Position numbers and translations under genes: made by a program. The notes under the pieces are model-generated. The model was given only the letters and a program-made list of their open reading frames with translations. It had not been told where the DNA came from and made no database searches. A stretch of DNA of 15,208 nt from Acidimicrobiia bacterium (GTDB lineage Bacteria > Actinomycetota > Acidimicrobiia > Acidimicrobiales > AC-14). Shown one piece after another: positions 14,338 through 15,208 of this stretch (the first letter of the stretch is position 1; every line of letters begins with the position of its first letter). The stretch is taken from contig JAFASB010000075.1 of assembly GCA_019244985.1 (NCBI GenBank), positions 1 through 15,208 on the forward strand. The letters are read 5' to 3'.

Positions 14338-15208
14338 ATGGGGGACTCCTTGCGAATCGCGCTCCTCGTTTACCGCGGCAACCCGCACTCGGGTGGCCAG
14401 GGTGTCTACACGCACCACCTGAGCAAGGAGCTGGCGGCGCTGGGTCACCACGTCGAGGTCTTCAGCGGCCAGCCCTACCCGGACCTGGTCCCGGAGGTGC
14501 CGCTGGTCAAGGTGCCGAGCCTCGACCTGTACCGGGCCGACGACCCCTTCCACATCCCCAAGCTGAACGAGTTCAAGACGGCGATCGACGTCCTGGAGTT
14601 CGCCATCATGTGCACGGCCGGGTTCCCCGAGCCCCGCACGTTCAGCCGCCGGGTGCGCAAGATCCTCAACGCCCGCCGCGGTGATTTCGACGTCATCCAT
14701 GACAACCAGTGCCTCGGCAACGGCATCCTCGAACTGCTGCACGACGGGTGGCCGATCGTCGAGACCCTGCACCACCCGATCACCGTCGACCGCCGCCTGG
14801 AGCTGGCCCAGAACCCCTGGACCAAGCGGCCGCTCCGCCAGATCACCCTCCGGCGCTGGTTCGGCTTCCTCGGCATGCAGTGCAAGGTCGCCCGCCAGAT
14901 GCCGCGGATCGTGACCGTCTCGGAGTCCTCGCGCCGGGACATCACCCGGGATATGGGCGTCGCCTACGAGCGCATGTCGATCGTGCCCGTTGGCGTCGAC
15001 ACCGACCACTTCCGGCCCCTGCCCGACGTCACGCCGGTGCCCGGGCGCATCATGACCACCGCGAGCGCCGACGTCGCCCTGAAGGGTCTGGTCCCGCTGC
15101 TCGAGGCCGTGGCCAAGGTGCGTACCGAGCGCGACGCCCACCTGGTAGTGGTCGGCAAACCCCGCGACGGAAGCAGCATCCCGAGCGTCATCGACCGCCT
15201 GGGGCTCG
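14338..15208 (+). CDS. GT4-family glycosyltransferase, 3' truncated
   Basis: The first 290 residues of a retaining GT-B glycosyltransferase run off the window; family members are usually about 370-420 aa. The N-terminal domain begins RIALLVYRGNPHSGGQGVYTHHL, a split-glycine sugar/acceptor-loop motif typical of GT4, followed by DVIHDNQCLG and ETLHHPITVDRR. The linker has TVSESSRRDI and IVPVGVDTDHFRP, and the second domain starts at about 240 with MTTASADVALKGLVPLLEAV. It would use a nucleotide-sugar donor in the cytoplasm or at the inner membrane face; donor and acceptor are unknown. The ATG at 14338 lacks a clear ribosome site. TTG at 14350 is an alternative, with GGGGGA 4 nt upstream and a start typical of the family (RIALLVYR). 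It probably begins a new transcription unit. Confidence 0.88.
   Translation, partial: MGDSLRIALLVYRGNPHSGGQGVYTHHLSKELAALGHHVEVFSGQPYPDLVPEVPLVKVPSLDLYRADDPFHIPKLNEFKTAIDVLEFAIMCTAGFPEPRTFSRRVRKILNARRGDFDVIHDNQCLGNGILELLHDGWPIVETLHHPITVDRRLELAQNPWTKRPLRQITLRRWFGFLGMQCKVARQMPRIVTVSESSRRDITRDMGVAYERMSIVPVGVDTDHFRPLPDVTPVPGRIMTTASADVALKGLVPLLEAVAKVRTERDAHLVVVGKPRDGSSIPSVIDRLGL

Noticed and set aside
14338..14349. Firm choice of the ATG at 14338 as the glycosyltransferase start
   Set aside because: TTG at 14350 has a better ribosome site (GGGGGA) and a more typical N-terminus, so the start is left open.
1..15208. Defence island, prophage, CRISPR array, biosynthetic cluster or insertion sequence
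   Set aside because: No repeats of the right form, and no transposase, integrase, nuclease-helicase or synthase genes; nearly all sequence is explained by housekeeping, signalling and repair genes.

Overview
The window is GC-rich, densely packed bacterial chromosome with frequent GTG and TTG starts. It carries coproporphyrin-type heme genes and a Ku/LigD end-joining operon. This suggests an Actinomycetota member, perhaps class Acidimicrobiia; the class is an inference from gene style and content, with no rRNA in view. Thirteen complete genes and two cut by the window edges cover nearly all of it. I see no tRNA, rRNA, insertion sequence, CRISPR array or prophage.

Region 1 (1-3082) holds the end of a stand-alone response-regulator receiver, an MpaB/DUF2236-family oxygenase-like gene preceded by a perfect 11-bp inverted repeat, and on the minus strand a PAS-GGDEF-EAL cyclic-di-GMP enzyme. 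Region 2 (about 3083-4172) is a divergent spacer followed by an alpha/beta hydrolase.

Region 3 (4199-7471) is a tight heme cluster, hemE-hemH(cpfC)-hemY(cgoX). The ferrochelatase resembles coproporphyrin ferrochelatases, so the likely route is uroporphyrinogen to coproporphyrinogen to coproporphyrin to coproheme. The last enzyme of that route, ChdC/HemQ, is not in the window. hemE appears to have a leaderless start. A four-helix membrane protein gene converges on hemY, and the two stop codons overlap.

Region 4 (8058-9485) is an aldehyde dehydrogenase. Region 5 (9549-14300) looks like one operon: msrA, a stand-alone LigD ligase domain, ku, a stand-alone LigD polymerase domain, and an apolipoprotein N-acyltransferase homologue. 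Ku and the two LigD parts form a split bacterial non-homologous end-joining set without a visible phosphoesterase domain. The Lnt homologue keeps the glutamate and lysine of the catalytic triad but has serine where the nucleophilic cysteine should be, which is the most unusual coding observation here. A perfect hairpin lies at its 5' end. A perfect 16-bp palindrome followed by five Ts lies at its 3' end, in front of a GT4 glycosyltransferase that runs off the window.

I did not find a clearly new multi-gene system. The items most worth checking are the Cys-to-Ser Lnt homologue, its position in the end-joining operon, and the three perfect inverted repeats.
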